A stretch of DNA of 64,000 nt from Oscillospiraceae bacterium. GTDB taxonomy: Bacteria; Bacillota; Clostridia; Oscillospirales; Oscillospiraceae. The position numbers and the translations under genes were made by a program. The notes under the pieces are model-generated. The model had not been told where the DNA came from, did no database searches, and saw only the letters and a program-made list of their open reading frames with translations. Below are positions 9,066-18,230 of the stretch, one piece after another (within the stretch, counting starts at the first letter, position 1; each line of letters begins with the position of its first letter). The stretch spans positions 1-64,000 of the forward strand of contig JAHHRQ010000004.1 in NCBI GenBank assembly GCA_020025715.1, given 5' to 3'.

Positions 9066-10679
9066 TTACTTCTGGTTCCAGCCGGTGTTGCCGTCGGAGA
9101 ACATCAGGTTCTTGGGATTATCGGGGTAGGCGGTGTTAAACACAGCCGGGCCGGGGAAACCGACAGTTCCGTCTACTGCATCTACTGCCACATACTGGCG
9201 CAGGTCGTTCCATACAGGCTCGTTGCAGCGCAGGCTGAGAGTGCTGTACTTGCCGCCCTTTCTGCCGCTCTCGCAAAGGTCGGTACATTCGTGGAGGAAC
9301 TGGGCGCCTCTTGTAAGAGAGGTGGTCACCTTGTAGCCGCCGCCGTTTTTCAGCCTGTGGGAGATGGCAAGCAGAGTTCCAAGAGCAAGGATAAAGCCGG
9401 GGAAATAGTCAAGAGGAACACCGTTAAGGTTTTCGGGCTTTTCAAGGCTGCCGTTTCTGACTGAAAGGCCGGTTATATCCTCAGCGCAGGGAGCCCAGCC
9501 GGGACGGTGCTTCCATACAGTGTCAGAGAAGCAGTTCAGGTTTGCATAAATAATATTGGGGTTAAGCTCTCTTATATCGCTCTCGGACAGGCCGAAGTGG
9601 TCAAGAGTGCCGTTCTGGTAGGAATAAGTAATAACGTCAGCCTCTTTAATAAGCTCCTTTGCACGGGCAAGCTGATCGGGATTATTAAAATCAAGCTGAA
9701 TGGAGTGCTTGCCTGCCCAGCCGTCCAGCTCCAGCATGGCCTGCTCCTGCTCCATATACTCGCCGCGGCGTATCATAAGCACGTCTGCGCCGTACTTTGC
9801 CAGAACTCTGGAACATGCAGGGCCGGCGATAATATGGGTAAGGTCAAGAACCTTGATGCCGGAGAGCGGGCCTCTTGAATTGGGCTTGCCGTAATCTGGG
9901 GCAGCGCCGTCACCGAACTTCTCTTCTCTTATAAGGGGCATGGAAATAACTGCCTTGCCAACCTCAGTCTGCTCCCACTCCTCACGGCTTCTCAGCATAC
10001 ATGCACATGCGCCGCAGTCAAATGCCATTTCCTCAAGCTCAATGGCGCTCTTCTGGGATACCTTCTCTGCAATCTCCTTTTTATCCTTGGAAATGGTGAA
10101 GAAGGTGTATTTATCGGAGGGCTTGGACATGTTCATTGCCTCGAACAGCTTTCTCTGCTGCTCCTGATAATAGACATGGAAGGAAACATCTCTGCCGTCC
10201 CCTGCCTTATACTTAAACACAGAGCCGTTAATGGCGTTATTTACAGAAGCGGCGGAATCGAAGCGGCGCTTCTGGAACTTCTTTCCGTTATTATCTGCCA
10301 TAAACAGGCGGATAGCCTGAAGACCTGCAAAGGCAACGTCACAGTAGCTCTGCGCTCCGCTCACGTCGTCCCCTCTCAGCTCGCCTATCTCGGTGGCAAC
10401 GGAGCTGCAAGCGGCTAAAACGGCGGCGATTGCAGGGGTCTGGAGAATTTTCTCATTCTTAAAGAGCTTATTTACAGCCGGTACACGCTTTGCAAGCATA
10501 GCCGCCGCAAAGGGGCCGGGGAATGGATTTCCGGTAAAACATGCCTTTTTAAACTGAGCCTCACGGGATGAATCGGCAACAAAGCAGGTAGGCACGGGCT
10601 TAAAACCGTAGGTCTCCACCAGATCATCAAATATAACCTGAGCCTGCTGTGCTTTTCTGGTAATAACAGTGTTAGACAT
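9066..10679 (-). CDS. Atypical family III (CaiB/BaiF-like) CoA-transferase homologue
   Basis: 537 residues against about 400 for the family. The canonical N-terminal nucleotide-fold motif (GIKVLDLTHIIAGP, then KYGADVLMI) appears only at about residue 274. The preceding ~260 residues look like the C-terminal half of the family (DGRDVSFHVYYQEQQ, then EEMAFDCGACACMLRSREEW), which suggests a circularly permuted or duplicated layout. In RPGWAPCAEDITGL (392-405) the position of the catalytic Asp of the family (PGYD) is Ala396, so the usual aspartyl-CoA chemistry is doubtful. It stands alone with its own terminator. The fold assignment is solid; substrate and activity are unknown. Confidence 0.75.
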   Translation of the reverse strand: MSNTVITRKAQQAQVIFDDLVETYGFKPVPTCFVADSSREAQFKKACFTGNPFPGPFAAAMLAKRVPAVNKLFKNEKILQTPAIAAVLAACSSVATEIGELRGDDVSGAQSYCDVAFAGLQAIRLFMADNNGKKFQKRRFDSAASVNNAINGSVFKYKAGDGRDVSFHVYYQEQQRKLFEAMNMSKPSDKYTFFTISKDKKEIAEKVSQKSAIELEEMAFDCGACACMLRSREEWEQTEVGKAVISMPLIREEKFGDGAAPDYGKPNSRGPLSGIKVLDLTHIIAGPACSRVLAKYGADVLMIRRGEYMEQEQAMLELDGWAGKHSIQLDFNNPDQLARAKELIKEADVITYSYQNGTLDHFGLSESDIRELNPNIIYANLNCFSDTVWKHRPGWAPCAEDITGLSVRNGSLEKPENLNGVPLDYFPGFILALGTLLAISHRLKNGGGYKVTTSLTRGAQFLHECTDLCESGRKGGKYSTLSLRCNEPVWNDLRQYVAVDAVDGTVGFPGPAVFNTAYPDNPKNLMFSDGNTGWNQK

Positions 10680-10829
10680 ATGTACATTCCTTTCGAGTAA
10701 AATATTTTCGCAATTATAAAGCTTATTTGCTTTTCATGGCTACATTATACACTATATTTGCAGTCAGGTACACAGTTTTGTGGTAAGCTCCGTTAGACAA
10801 TTTTAAGATTTTATCCAAACTGCGTATAA

Positions 10830-11060
10830 GAATTGCCGCCCGAGGATGTATGCGGGCGGCATAAGAGAGCTTGAAATGCCGGTATGAGGGAGACCGACAT
10901 GTGCTGTTAAATTTTACAGCCCGCCCGATTTCACTCCGACGGGCTGTAACTCATATGTAGAGGGACATATGAAAGACCTTACTTCTTTGTTGTGATTAAA
11001 GATTAACACTTATTTCCATTCCCCGCAAGCCGGGTGGGGGGATATTTTTTTAATTTATTT
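10830..11060 (+). ncRNA. Candidate structured small RNA between minus-strand genes
   Basis: A 419-base gap between two minus-strand genes holds, in plus-strand order: stem GCCGCCCG/CGGGCGGC (10835-10860), stem ACAGCCCG/CGGGCTGT (about 10915-10948), CATATGT/ACATATG (about 10953-10972), and a terminator ending in a T run (11018-11051). A weak TTAAGA-TATAAG promoter-like pair lies just upstream. A plus-strand terminator here has no plus-strand protein gene to serve. No known RNA family was recognised. It could instead be a structured leader on the minus strand. Confidence 0.3.
11018..11051 (+). terminator. Plus-strand terminator without a protein gene
   Basis: ATTCCCC pairs with GGGGGAT (one G-T pair) and is followed by seven T residues and more T-rich sequence on the plus strand only. 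Both flanking genes are on the minus strand. Confidence 0.6.
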
Positions 11061-11098
11061 TTCCATGGCCCCATATTCTGAAATTTTCTCCGGTTTTT

Positions 11099-13309
11099 TT
11101 ACCCCTGTTCGGAAAGATAAATGCTGACTCTGCTCTGTATCTGTTCTGCCGCACTCTCAGCATCGAATTTTCCGTCAAGATAGTTTGTAATTTCCGTTGT
11201 AATGATATTTATTAAGCCCTCATCGGATATGCACATCTTATCGCAGGAGTAAACAAGGTCACGGTAAATCTCCGCATCCTTTTCATTGAATGGCTCTATA
11301 TTGGTTCCCGGAGCAGCTACATGCTTTTTGTTCAGTTCATTCTCAATCGCAGCCTCGAAGCGGTCACGGTTTACCGGAATTCCTGTGCTCAGTTCAAGCA
11401 AATTGCTGCTGCCGCCCTGCATAAGGCATTTTATAAACCGCCATGCACCTTCGTGATTCTGTCCCGAAGCCATTATACCAAGTCTTACATTTTCCCCGCT
11501 TGTGCTTCGCATATCCGCCGGCGATGAACCCTGCTTTAAAAAGTAGCTTCCGCAGCCCCGGCTTTCGGGAAAGCCTGCCACAGCATAATCTCCCTTTAAA
11601 ATATACCTGTTACTCCACCCCGGCTCAATGCCTGTAAAGTCGAAATTAAAGTCAAACAGCTTAGGCGGGTCGCTTTCGTCCCATTCCTCGCCGTCGGGCA
11701 TGGATTTTATAAGCTCCAGCCAGTGAATGAAAGCATCGCTATTAAAATCACAGCTTCTGTTGTCATAGTCTATAAATTCGGCAGTGGCTGCCCATGCGAA
11801 AAGATTTGTAAGGTATTCCCAGTCGTAGCGGTGCCACGTGGGGCCAATGTCGCTGTGCTCTGCCATAATGGACTGCATCTTCTCTACCGTCCACTCATCC
11901 TTCCCCGGAAACAGTTCCTCATGGGTGGTAACGGTCAGAATGGCAAATTTATCCGTATATTCATACAGTCCGCCGTCTTTCAGCATAAGATTAAAGAGAT
12001 TGGGGATAAAGTCCTCCCGGCTTATATCTTCATCCTTATCAAGATAGGGCAGTATGTCCACCAGCAGAGAAGAATCAACAGCGCCGTCAGACAGAGAGCT
12101 TGTATTTATAAGGTCTATATCCTCTCTTTCTGCAAGCTCCATTAGAATCCTTGTGCGGTCGGCATCACTTTCGGGATATACAGGCTCTATAAGCAGCTTG
12201 AATTCCGGGTCTGTATTATTAAAACGGATAATCGCATCCTGTATTTCCATAGGTACATAGCAATATTTTTCTCCGTCAAACTCATTTATTCCCCCAATGC
12301 TCAAAAGCTTTATAGGCTTTCGGTCGGGTATAAGACCTTCTTTAAATTTAAACACTCCGTCTGGATTTACCATGAAGAAGTAACCCTCTGAATTTACAAA
12401 GCCAATGTCCACATAGCTGCCCTGTAAGCTCTCCGCACCCTCCATGTAATCAAGGAAAGTAATCTCTTTGCCGTCTTTAAGCTTATATATCTTTTTCGCC
12501 ACGTTGTTATCAAAATAAATATCCTCGGAGTTTGAATTTATGTACCTTTTTTCCGGCAGAGGGGAGCCTGTAAGGGTAAGAGTTTGCAGGTCCAAGGCTT
12601 TAAATCCGTCGCCTGCCCAGAAGTAGGGAACAGTATTATGATAAAAAGCGGGGCTCATTATATCGGGGTTGGCCTTTTCCTCCAAAACCTCCCCGTTTAC
12701 ATCCACCACATACATGGTATCAGGGCTTACAAGCACTGCCCTTTCATCGTCAACTGCAAAAAAGCCGGTGAAATTCGTATACTCCCCCGAAGCCTCACTG
12801 CTTGTCCACGCGCCCGCCTCAAAAGTAAGGCGGGTAAGGGTCTGCTCTCCTGTTTCCGTGTTCATATGCCAAAGATAGCGCCCCATATCCTCCCGCTTTA
12901 TATTATTTACAATCTCCTCGTAGCTCTCTTTTTCCTGAAGCAGCGCCCACAGGGATTTTCCCGCAGCCGTGAGGTTTATATCTGCATTACCCACGTTTCC
13001 AAGCTCCGGCGTAAACTCCGTCCATTTGTCGTTAACGGTGTCATAGCCGAATATTTCGGACAGGCTCAGCGGTTCGGCAGAAAAATACAGTGTATCACCG
13101 CAGCAGGCTTGACTGTGTAAATAGATATACTCTGTATTAAAGCCCTCCGGCAGTTGGATTTTTTCCCGCACATAGCCCTCCTTCATGCCCTCCGGCACAG
13201 TTTCTTCACTGTCTATGGGCAGGATTTCCGTCTTTTGGGGTTCTTTCCCGCAGGCTGCAAGAGAAAGAAGCACAGCCAGCAGCAGAAGCAGACTTATAAA
13301 TTTTTTCAT
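11099..13309 (-). CDS. Large solute-binding-protein-like lipoprotein 3
   Basis: 736 residues, signal peptide with lipobox (LAAC). Same plan as the other two: N-terminal propeller-like region to about residue 330, then a solute-binding-like half (IQDAIIRFNNTDPEFKLLIE, later EGAWRFIKCLM), and the shared tail IQSRVSIYLSEQG. Unlike lipoprotein 2 it is not beside a sigma pair. The upstream region carries three helically phased direct repeats (13425-13467), so it may be controlled separately. No permease genes are adjacent. Ligand unknown. Confidence 0.8.
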   Translation of the reverse strand: MKKFISLLLLLAVLLSLAACGKEPQKTEILPIDSEETVPEGMKEGYVREKIQLPEGFNTEYIYLHSQACCGDTLYFSAEPLSLSEIFGYDTVNDKWTEFTPELGNVGNADINLTAAGKSLWALLQEKESYEEIVNNIKREDMGRYLWHMNTETGEQTLTRLTFEAGAWTSSEASGEYTNFTGFFAVDDERAVLVSPDTMYVVDVNGEVLEEKANPDIMSPAFYHNTVPYFWAGDGFKALDLQTLTLTGSPLPEKRYINSNSEDIYFDNNVAKKIYKLKDGKEITFLDYMEGAESLQGSYVDIGFVNSEGYFFMVNPDGVFKFKEGLIPDRKPIKLLSIGGINEFDGEKYCYVPMEIQDAIIRFNNTDPEFKLLIEPVYPESDADRTRILMELAEREDIDLINTSSLSDGAVDSSLLVDILPYLDKDEDISREDFIPNLFNLMLKDGGLYEYTDKFAILTVTTHEELFPGKDEWTVEKMQSIMAEHSDIGPTWHRYDWEYLTNLFAWAATAEFIDYDNRSCDFNSDAFIHWLELIKSMPDGEEWDESDPPKLFDFNFDFTGIEPGWSNRYILKGDYAVAGFPESRGCGSYFLKQGSSPADMRSTSGENVRLGIMASGQNHEGAWRFIKCLMQGGSSNLLELSTGIPVNRDRFEAAIENELNKKHVAAPGTNIEPFNEKDAEIYRDLVYSCDKMCISDEGLINIITTEITNYLDGKFDAESAAEQIQSRVSIYLSEQG

Positions 13310-13424
13310 TAAAATTCTTCCTTTCTTACTTTCGTTTTAAACTGTTCACCTATAATATAAAACGGCAACGGAAGCAAAATGTTGCACCCTTTCAGGATTT
13401 ATCTTTTTTTATTTTAAACTATGC

Positions 13425-13467
13425 TTGTATCGTTCCTGCATATTTTTTGTATCGTTTTTGTATCATT
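13425..13467 (-). repeat. Three phased direct repeats upstream of lipoprotein 3
   Basis: On the minus strand AACGATACAA occurs at 13425-13434 and 13447-13456, with a one-base variant (AATGATACAA) at 13458-13467. Start-to-start spacings are 22 and 11 bases, two and one helical turns. They lie 115-160 bases before the lipoprotein 3 start and look like sites for a regulator that binds one face of the DNA. Confidence 0.4.
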
Positions 13468-13480
13468 TAAAAATTATTAT

Positions 13481-13511
13481 AAAAAAAGCCGGAGCCTTGA
13501 AGCTCCGGTTT
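13481..13511 (-). terminator. Terminator after the DUF4298 gene
   Basis: CCGGAGC/GCTCCGG stem followed by seven T on the minus strand, immediately past the stop at 13515. Confidence 0.85.
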
Positions 13512-13514
13512 AAT

Positions 13515-13820
13515 TTATTCGTTTTTAAGCATTTTAAGGCCAAGCTCTATTAAGCGCAGAGCCGTATCCCGCTCATCGCCTAAAAAATCAAATATATAAT
13601 CCTCACCGAGGACACCTGTACTTATTTCCCCGGGAATAAGCCCGTTTTCATCGTCGCTCAGGTCAAGATTTCGCTCATTACTCAAATAATAATCTTTCAG
13701 AGCCTTGTAATCTTTAAGCTCGCTTTCCAGAGTGTCCAGCATATTATTGAGCTTTTCCAGATTTTCAGTGCCGGAATCCAGAATATTTTCCATTCTGATT
13801 ATATGTCCGTAATCTCTCAT
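13515..13820 (-). CDS. DUF4298 family small protein
   Basis: 101 residues, highly acidic and mostly helical. The pattern (ILDSG-ENLEKL repeats, a DYYLSNE segment, DDENG, then GVLGEDYIFDFL) fits the DUF4298 family, whose function is not established. It begins nine bases after the UDP-glucose dehydrogenase stop and is the last gene before a terminator, so it is probably cotranscribed with that gene. Confidence 0.7.
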   Translation of the reverse strand: MRDYGHIIRMENILDSGTENLEKLNNMLDTLESELKDYKALKDYYLSNERNLDLSDDENGLIPGEISTGVLGEDYIFDFLGDERDTALRLIELGLKMLKNE

Positions 13821-13829
13821 ATTTTCACC

Positions 13830-15041
13830 TCAGTCACGGTAAAACAGATCTCTGGTGTATACCTTTTCCGCCACGTCGTCAAGGACGGAATTATAGCGGT
13901 TTGCAATTATGGCGTTGCTCATGGATTTGAATTTTACCATATCATTTACTACCTTATTGCCGTAAAAAACATCTCCGTCATCCAGCATAGGCTCATAAAT
14001 AATTACCTCTGCCCCCTGCTCCTTAATGCGGCGGATAACGCCCTGAATACTGCTCTGGCGGAAGTTATCGGAGCCGGATTTCATGGTAAGTCTGTAAACG
14101 CCAACCACAGGCTTCTCGCTGCTCTCCTTTGCAATGGCTAAAACTCTGCCTGCAATATAGTCTTTTCTGGTTCTGTTTGACTCAACTATGGCCTCTATGA
14201 GATTTTCCGGCACGTCGGCATAGTTTGCAAGCAGCTGCTTTGTGTCCTTGGGGAGACAATAACCGCCGTAGCCGAAGCTGGGGTTATTATAGTGATTGCC
14301 TATTCTGGGGTCAAGGCACACGCCCTCGATAATTTCTCTTGTATCAAGACCCCGCATTTCGGCGTAGGTGTCAAGCTCGTTAAAATAGGAAACACGGAGG
14401 GCAAGATAGGTGTTTGCAAAAAGCTTCACCGCCTCGGCCTCTGTAAAGCCCATAAAGAGAGTGTCTATATTTTCCTTAATTGCACCCTCGCGGAGAAGAG
14501 AGGCAAATTTCTCTGTGGCCTCCATAAGCTTTTTATCGCCCTTATCGGTGCCTATAATTATGCGGCTGGGGTAGAGATTATCATAGAGAGCCTTGGATTC
14601 ACGGAGAAATTCAGGGCTGAAAATGATTTTCCGGCAGCCGGTCTTTTCTCGCAGGCTCTTTGTAAAGCCCACGGGAACGGTGGATTTAATGACCAGAACC
14701 GCATTGGGTGCGTATTTAAGGGCAAGCTCAACCACCTGCTCAACGGCGGAGGTATCAAAGAAATTCTTTTTGCTGTCGTAGTTTGTAGGGGCGGCAACAA
14801 CCACAAAATCTGCCCCGGTATAAGCCTCCTCAGGGTCGGTGGTGGCCTTTAAATCCAGCTCCTTTTCCCTGAGATAGCGCTCTATATATTCATCCTGAAT
14901 GGGTGAAATTCCATTATTTATTTTTTCCGCTTTTTCAGGTGTTCTGTTCAGCGCAACTACCTTGTTATGCTGAGCCAGCAGCACCGCCACGGAAAGTCCC
15001 ACATATCCTGTGCCGGCCACAGCTATTTTAAGTTTTTCCAA
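13830..15041 (-). CDS. ugd: UDP-glucose 6-dehydrogenase (nucleotide sugar dehydrogenase)
   Basis: 403 residues from the chosen TTG at 15041, which has AGGAGA seven bases upstream and starts the protein right at the Rossmann fold ([17 protein letters not shown]). A longer reading from 15080 adds 13 residues without a better ribosome site. The catalytic-Cys motif [14 protein letters not shown] is intact. The enzyme oxidises UDP-glucose (or a related NDP-sugar) to the uronic acid with NAD, usually for capsule or surface polysaccharide. No glycosyltransferase cluster is adjacent; it sits between a CoA-transferase and the DUF4298 gene. Confidence 0.9.
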   Translation of the reverse strand: MEKLKIAVAGTGYVGLSVAVLLAQHNKVVALNRTPEKAEKINNGISPIQDEYIERYLREKELDLKATTDPEEAYTGADFVVVAAPTNYDSKKNFFDTSAVEQVVELALKYAPNAVLVIKSTVPVGFTKSLREKTGCRKIIFSPEFLRESKALYDNLYPSRIIIGTDKGDKKLMEATEKFASLLREGAIKENIDTLFMGFTEAEAVKLFANTYLALRVSYFNELDTYAEMRGLDTREIIEGVCLDPRIGNHYNNPSFGYGGYCLPKDTKQLLANYADVPENLIEAIVESNRTRKDYIAGRVLAIAKESSEKPVVGVYRLTMKSGSDNFRQSSIQGVIRRIKEQGAEVIIYEPMLDDGDVFYGNKVVNDMVKFKSMSNAIIANRYNSVLDDVAEKVYTRDLFYRD

Positions 15042-15084
15042 TGCTGCGTCTCCTTTATTTATATTATCCCTGCCCGTCATTAGG

Positions 15085-16305
15085 TCAGATTATTTTTATG
15101 TCCTTAAGCTTCTGAATATCCTCCGGGCTGAAGCCTGCGTCTTTTAAAACGCCCTCGGTGTCAGAGCCTACAAGGCCTGTCCGCTCATAGCTTCTTGTCT
15201 CATAGTTACTAAACTGCATAGGAGGCAGAGGCATCATAACCTTGGTATTGTCTGCAAACTCCACCTCGGTTATATAGTTATTCTTTATGGCCTGCTCGTC
15301 ATGGCATATATCCTCCATATGCCCTACGATCTCACAGGCAACATCATTTTTAATAAGCAGCTTTTTCCAGTAGGTGCTGGTATTGCTGAGAAATACTTCC
15401 CTGTATCTTGCCGCAGCCTCTGCAACTGCTCCGCTTGCCTTTGCTTTTTCATGGGTTTCAAATCTGGGGTCATGGCAAATATCCTCAAGGCCTAAGAGTC
15501 TTGATATTTTCTTGTAGTCCTTGAGATAGTCCATGGAGCACATGAAAATCCATCTGCCGTCACTGCACCGGTAGTAATTATTCAGCATATTGCTTGGGTT
15601 TACGGAATCGGGTCTCCGGTCGGGGTCAAACTGGCTGCGGATAAGGCTGTTTCCGTTGCACCAGATTGAGGATGCCAGAAGTGAGGTTGTAATCTCCGTT
15701 CCCATGCCTGTCCGCTCTCGCGCCAGAAGTCCCATAAGGATGCCGGAAAAAAGGTTCATTCCCGCGGTTATATCACCGAAACCGTAGGCGGGATAGAAGG
15801 GCACGCTGTCCCCCTCCTGCCAGTCGCTTACAGCGCCGGAGCGCAGCCAGAAAGCAATGGTATCGTAGCCGCGGCGTCTTGCGTCAGGGCCTTTCTTGCC
15901 AAAACCGGTAAAGTCCGCATAAATAAGCCGCGGGTAGCGCTCTTTAAGGCTTTTATAGTCAAGACCCAGACGCTTTATAGGCTCAATTCTCATGTTGGTT
16001 ATAAAAACGTCCGCATCATCCAGCAGCTTAAAGAGAGCTTTCTTGCCCTCGGGCTTCTGAATATTTATGGCGGCAAAGCGCTTTCCGTTATTATGGAGAG
16101 TGAACACAGGGTTTTTATTATCCTCAATAGGAACGTTTATCTGCTTACCGCCCCGGCGGAGCACATCTCCCACTATGGGAGTTTCGATTTTTATTACCTC
16201 CGCGCCGTAGGCACAGAGAAGCTCGGAGGCTGAAGGGGCAGCCACCACAGTTGCAAGCTCTACAACTTTAATCCCGCTCAGGGGCATATTTCTATTCTGT
16301 TCCAT
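15085..16305 (-). CDS. Family III CoA-transferase (CaiB/BaiF family)
   Basis: 406 residues, normal family length. N-terminal fold motif [14 protein letters not shown] then [12 protein letters not shown], and the expected catalytic Asp in RRGYDTIAF (Asp148). Members move CoA between carboxylic acids, for example carnitine, bile acid, oxalate or aryl-lactate intermediates; the substrate here cannot be read from the sequence. It lies downstream of the acyl-CoA ligase and E2-like acyltransferase on the same strand, with an intervening terminator-like hairpin, suggesting a related acyl-CoA pathway. Confidence 0.88.
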   Translation of the reverse strand: MEQNRNMPLSGIKVVELATVVAAPSASELLCAYGAEVIKIETPIVGDVLRRGGKQINVPIEDNKNPVFTLHNNGKRFAAINIQKPEGKKALFKLLDDADVFITNMRIEPIKRLGLDYKSLKERYPRLIYADFTGFGKKGPDARRRGYDTIAFWLRSGAVSDWQEGDSVPFYPAYGFGDITAGMNLFSGILMGLLARERTGMGTEITTSLLASSIWCNGNSLIRSQFDPDRRPDSVNPSNMLNNYYRCSDGRWIFMCSMDYLKDYKKISRLLGLEDICHDPRFETHEKAKASGAVAEAAARYREVFLSNTSTYWKKLLIKNDVACEIVGHMEDICHDEQAIKNNYITEVEFADNTKVMMPLPPMQFSNYETRSYERTGLVGSDTEGVLKDAGFSPEDIQKLKDIKII

Positions 16306-16425
16306 GTTAGCTCTGTATTCCTTTTAAGACATATTTCTTTAATTTTATCACTATTGCTTCTCTTTTTAAAGTCCGACTTTCCCCAAAATATCACCGTGTA
16401 TTTTTGTTCCTGCCATATACGCAGG

Positions 16426-16453
16426 AAAAGCTCCCCTTTCGGAGAGCTTTTTT
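16426..16453. terminator. Terminator-like hairpin after the acyl-CoA ligase gene
   Basis: AAAGCTC/GAGCTTT outer stem with a partly paired inner part. The T run is longer on the plus strand but four T also follow on the minus strand, where the ligase gene ends at 16461. Strength for the minus strand is uncertain. Confidence 0.5.
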
Positions 16454-16460
16454 AATTTTT

Positions 16461-18230
16461 TCAGCCTACGCAGCACTTTGCCGCTTCTTCCTGTTCCAGA
16501 GCCGTATATGAAACCTTACCCACCAGAGTTCTGGGAATATCGTCCCTGAACTCAATTTCTCTCGGTATAGCATATTTAGGCAGGTTTTTTGCGCAGTGGT
16601 TTAAAATCTCGATCTTCATGGAGTCATCCCCATGAACACCGGGCTTTAACACCACAAAGGCTTTCACTCTCTGCATTTTGTAATCGTCCTTAACGCCGAT
16701 TACAGTGCTTGTAAGCACTCCCTCATGGGAGTCAATAACATTTTCAACCTGTGAGGGGTAGACATTGTAGCCGCTGGTGATTATAAGCCGCTTTAAGCGC
16801 TGCTTAAAGTACACAAAGCCCTCTCTGTCCATAGTACCCAGATCGCCGGTGTGAAGCCAGATGCGGCCGTCGGGGTGAACCTGCAAGGCCTGTGCCGTCT
16901 CTCTGGGGTTATCCATATAGCCCAGCATAATGCTCGGGCCGCTGATGCAGATTTCTCCCACTGTGCCGTAGCTCACCTCATCCTGAGAGCTGGGGGTGCA
17001 GATTTTAAAATAGGTATCGGGGAAAGGAATTCCTATGCTGCCCTCCTTATAGCGGTGGCGGAGAGTGAGGCAGCAGGCGCTGACGCTTTCCGTTGCGCCG
17101 TAGCCCTCACGAACCTGCTCGGTGGAGCCGTGCTGGGTGAGGAAATCATCAACCTTATGCTTGAATTCAACGCTCAGTGAGTCACCGCCGGAAAATACGC
17201 CCTTAAGACAGCTCAGGTCAAGGTCTTTGGCATCATCCATACGCAGCAGCGCTTCAAAAAGGGTGGGAACGCCTGCAATGTAGTTGGGCTTATACTTTTT
17301 AAGAAGCTTGCAGTAGTCAGTGGCATTGAAGCGGGGAATTAAAATTGCGGTAATGCCCCAGTAAAGCATGGTGTTTATACATACGCCCAGTCCGAAGCCG
17401 TGGAAAATAGGCATAATGGAAAGGCACTTATCGCCGGGAGTTACGCAGTTGCCTGCGGTTCCCGTCTGGAGAGCCATGGCGTTAAAGTTAAGGTTTGAGA
17501 GCATAACACCCTTGCTGGTGCCGGTGGTGCCGCCGGAATAGAGAATAGCCGCCACATCAGAGCCGCTTGCTCTGTATACAACATCTCCGCTGTATTTTTT
17601 GCCGGAGGCAATAAAATCTTTCCAGAGCAGAACATCGCTGTCCTCAGGCAGAGCCGGAGTTTCTTTATTTATAAGGGGATAAAGGGCCTTCTTTATACCC
17701 TTTAAGCCGTCGTTTATATCGCTGATTATAAGGCGCTTTGAATTAAGTCTGTCCTTAACTGCTGCAAACTTGGGATAAAACTGCTTCAAAGTCAGGCACA
17801 TGACGCTGTTTGCGCGGTTTATGTATTTTACTATTTCCTCCTCAGCGGAAAGAGGGTGGATAATATTTGCTATTGCGCCTATACGGTTGAGGGCATAGAA
17901 CATGATAATAGCCTGAGGAGTGTTGGGCATACAGATAGTAACCCTGTCCCCCGCATTAACGCCCTGAGCCTTTAATGCTCGGGCAGCTTCGTAAATCTGG
18001 GAAATGAACTTACGATATGTTACACGGTTGCCGAAAAATTCGTAGGCACAATAACCGGGAATAGCCTTTGCGGTAGTCTCGATAGTGTCGATAATGGGGC
18101 CGTCGTAGTATTTTAATGTTGTGGGCAGATCACCTGCACTTTTAAACCATGGCGTCCTCACGTTTTCCGGCATGGGAAAGCTCACATAGTCCTCAGTTAC
18201 AGGGTGAAGATTGTCTTTATACAAATTCAT
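16461..18230 (-). CDS. AMP-forming acyl-CoA ligase (long-chain fatty acid-CoA ligase type)
   Basis: 589 residues. Adenylate-forming motifs are present in order: YSGGTTGTSKG (A3, about 231-241), GYGATES (A5), LHTGDLG, the hinge region KRLIITSGYNVYP and the C-terminal catalytic Lys in RTLVGKVSY. The enzyme activates a carboxylic acid with ATP and joins it to CoA. The start codon lies inside the 3' end of the E2-like acyltransferase gene (14-base overlap), so the two proteins are made together. Chain length or aromatic preference cannot be judged. Confidence 0.9.
   Translation of the reverse strand: MNLYKDNLHPVTEDYVSFPMPENVRTPWFKSAGDLPTTLKYYDGPIIDTIETTAKAIPGYCAYEFFGNRVTYRKFISQIYEAARALKAQGVNAGDRVTICMPNTPQAIIMFYALNRIGAIANIIHPLSAEEEIVKYINRANSVMCLTLKQFYPKFAAVKDRLNSKRLIISDINDGLKGIKKALYPLINKETPALPEDSDVLLWKDFIASGKKYSGDVVYRASGSDVAAILYSGGTTGTSKGVMLSNLNFNAMALQTGTAGNCVTPGDKCLSIMPIFHGFGLGVCINTMLYWGITAILIPRFNATDYCKLLKKYKPNYIAGVPTLFEALLRMDDAKDLDLSCLKGVFSGGDSLSVEFKHKVDDFLTQHGSTEQVREGYGATESVSACCLTLRHRYKEGSIGIPFPDTYFKICTPSSQDEVSYGTVGEICISGPSIMLGYMDNPRETAQALQVHPDGRIWLHTGDLGTMDREGFVYFKQRLKRLIITSGYNVYPSQVENVIDSHEGVLTSTVIGVKDDYKMQRVKAFVVLKPGVHGDDSMKIEILNHCAKNLPKYAIPREIEFRDDIPRTLVGKVSYTALEQEEAAKCCVG

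Noticed and set aside
10681..10800. Two TATAAT-like hexamers upstream of the long CoA-transferase-like gene as promoters
   Set aside because: Neither has a convincing -35 at 16-18 bases, so they were not listed as promoters.
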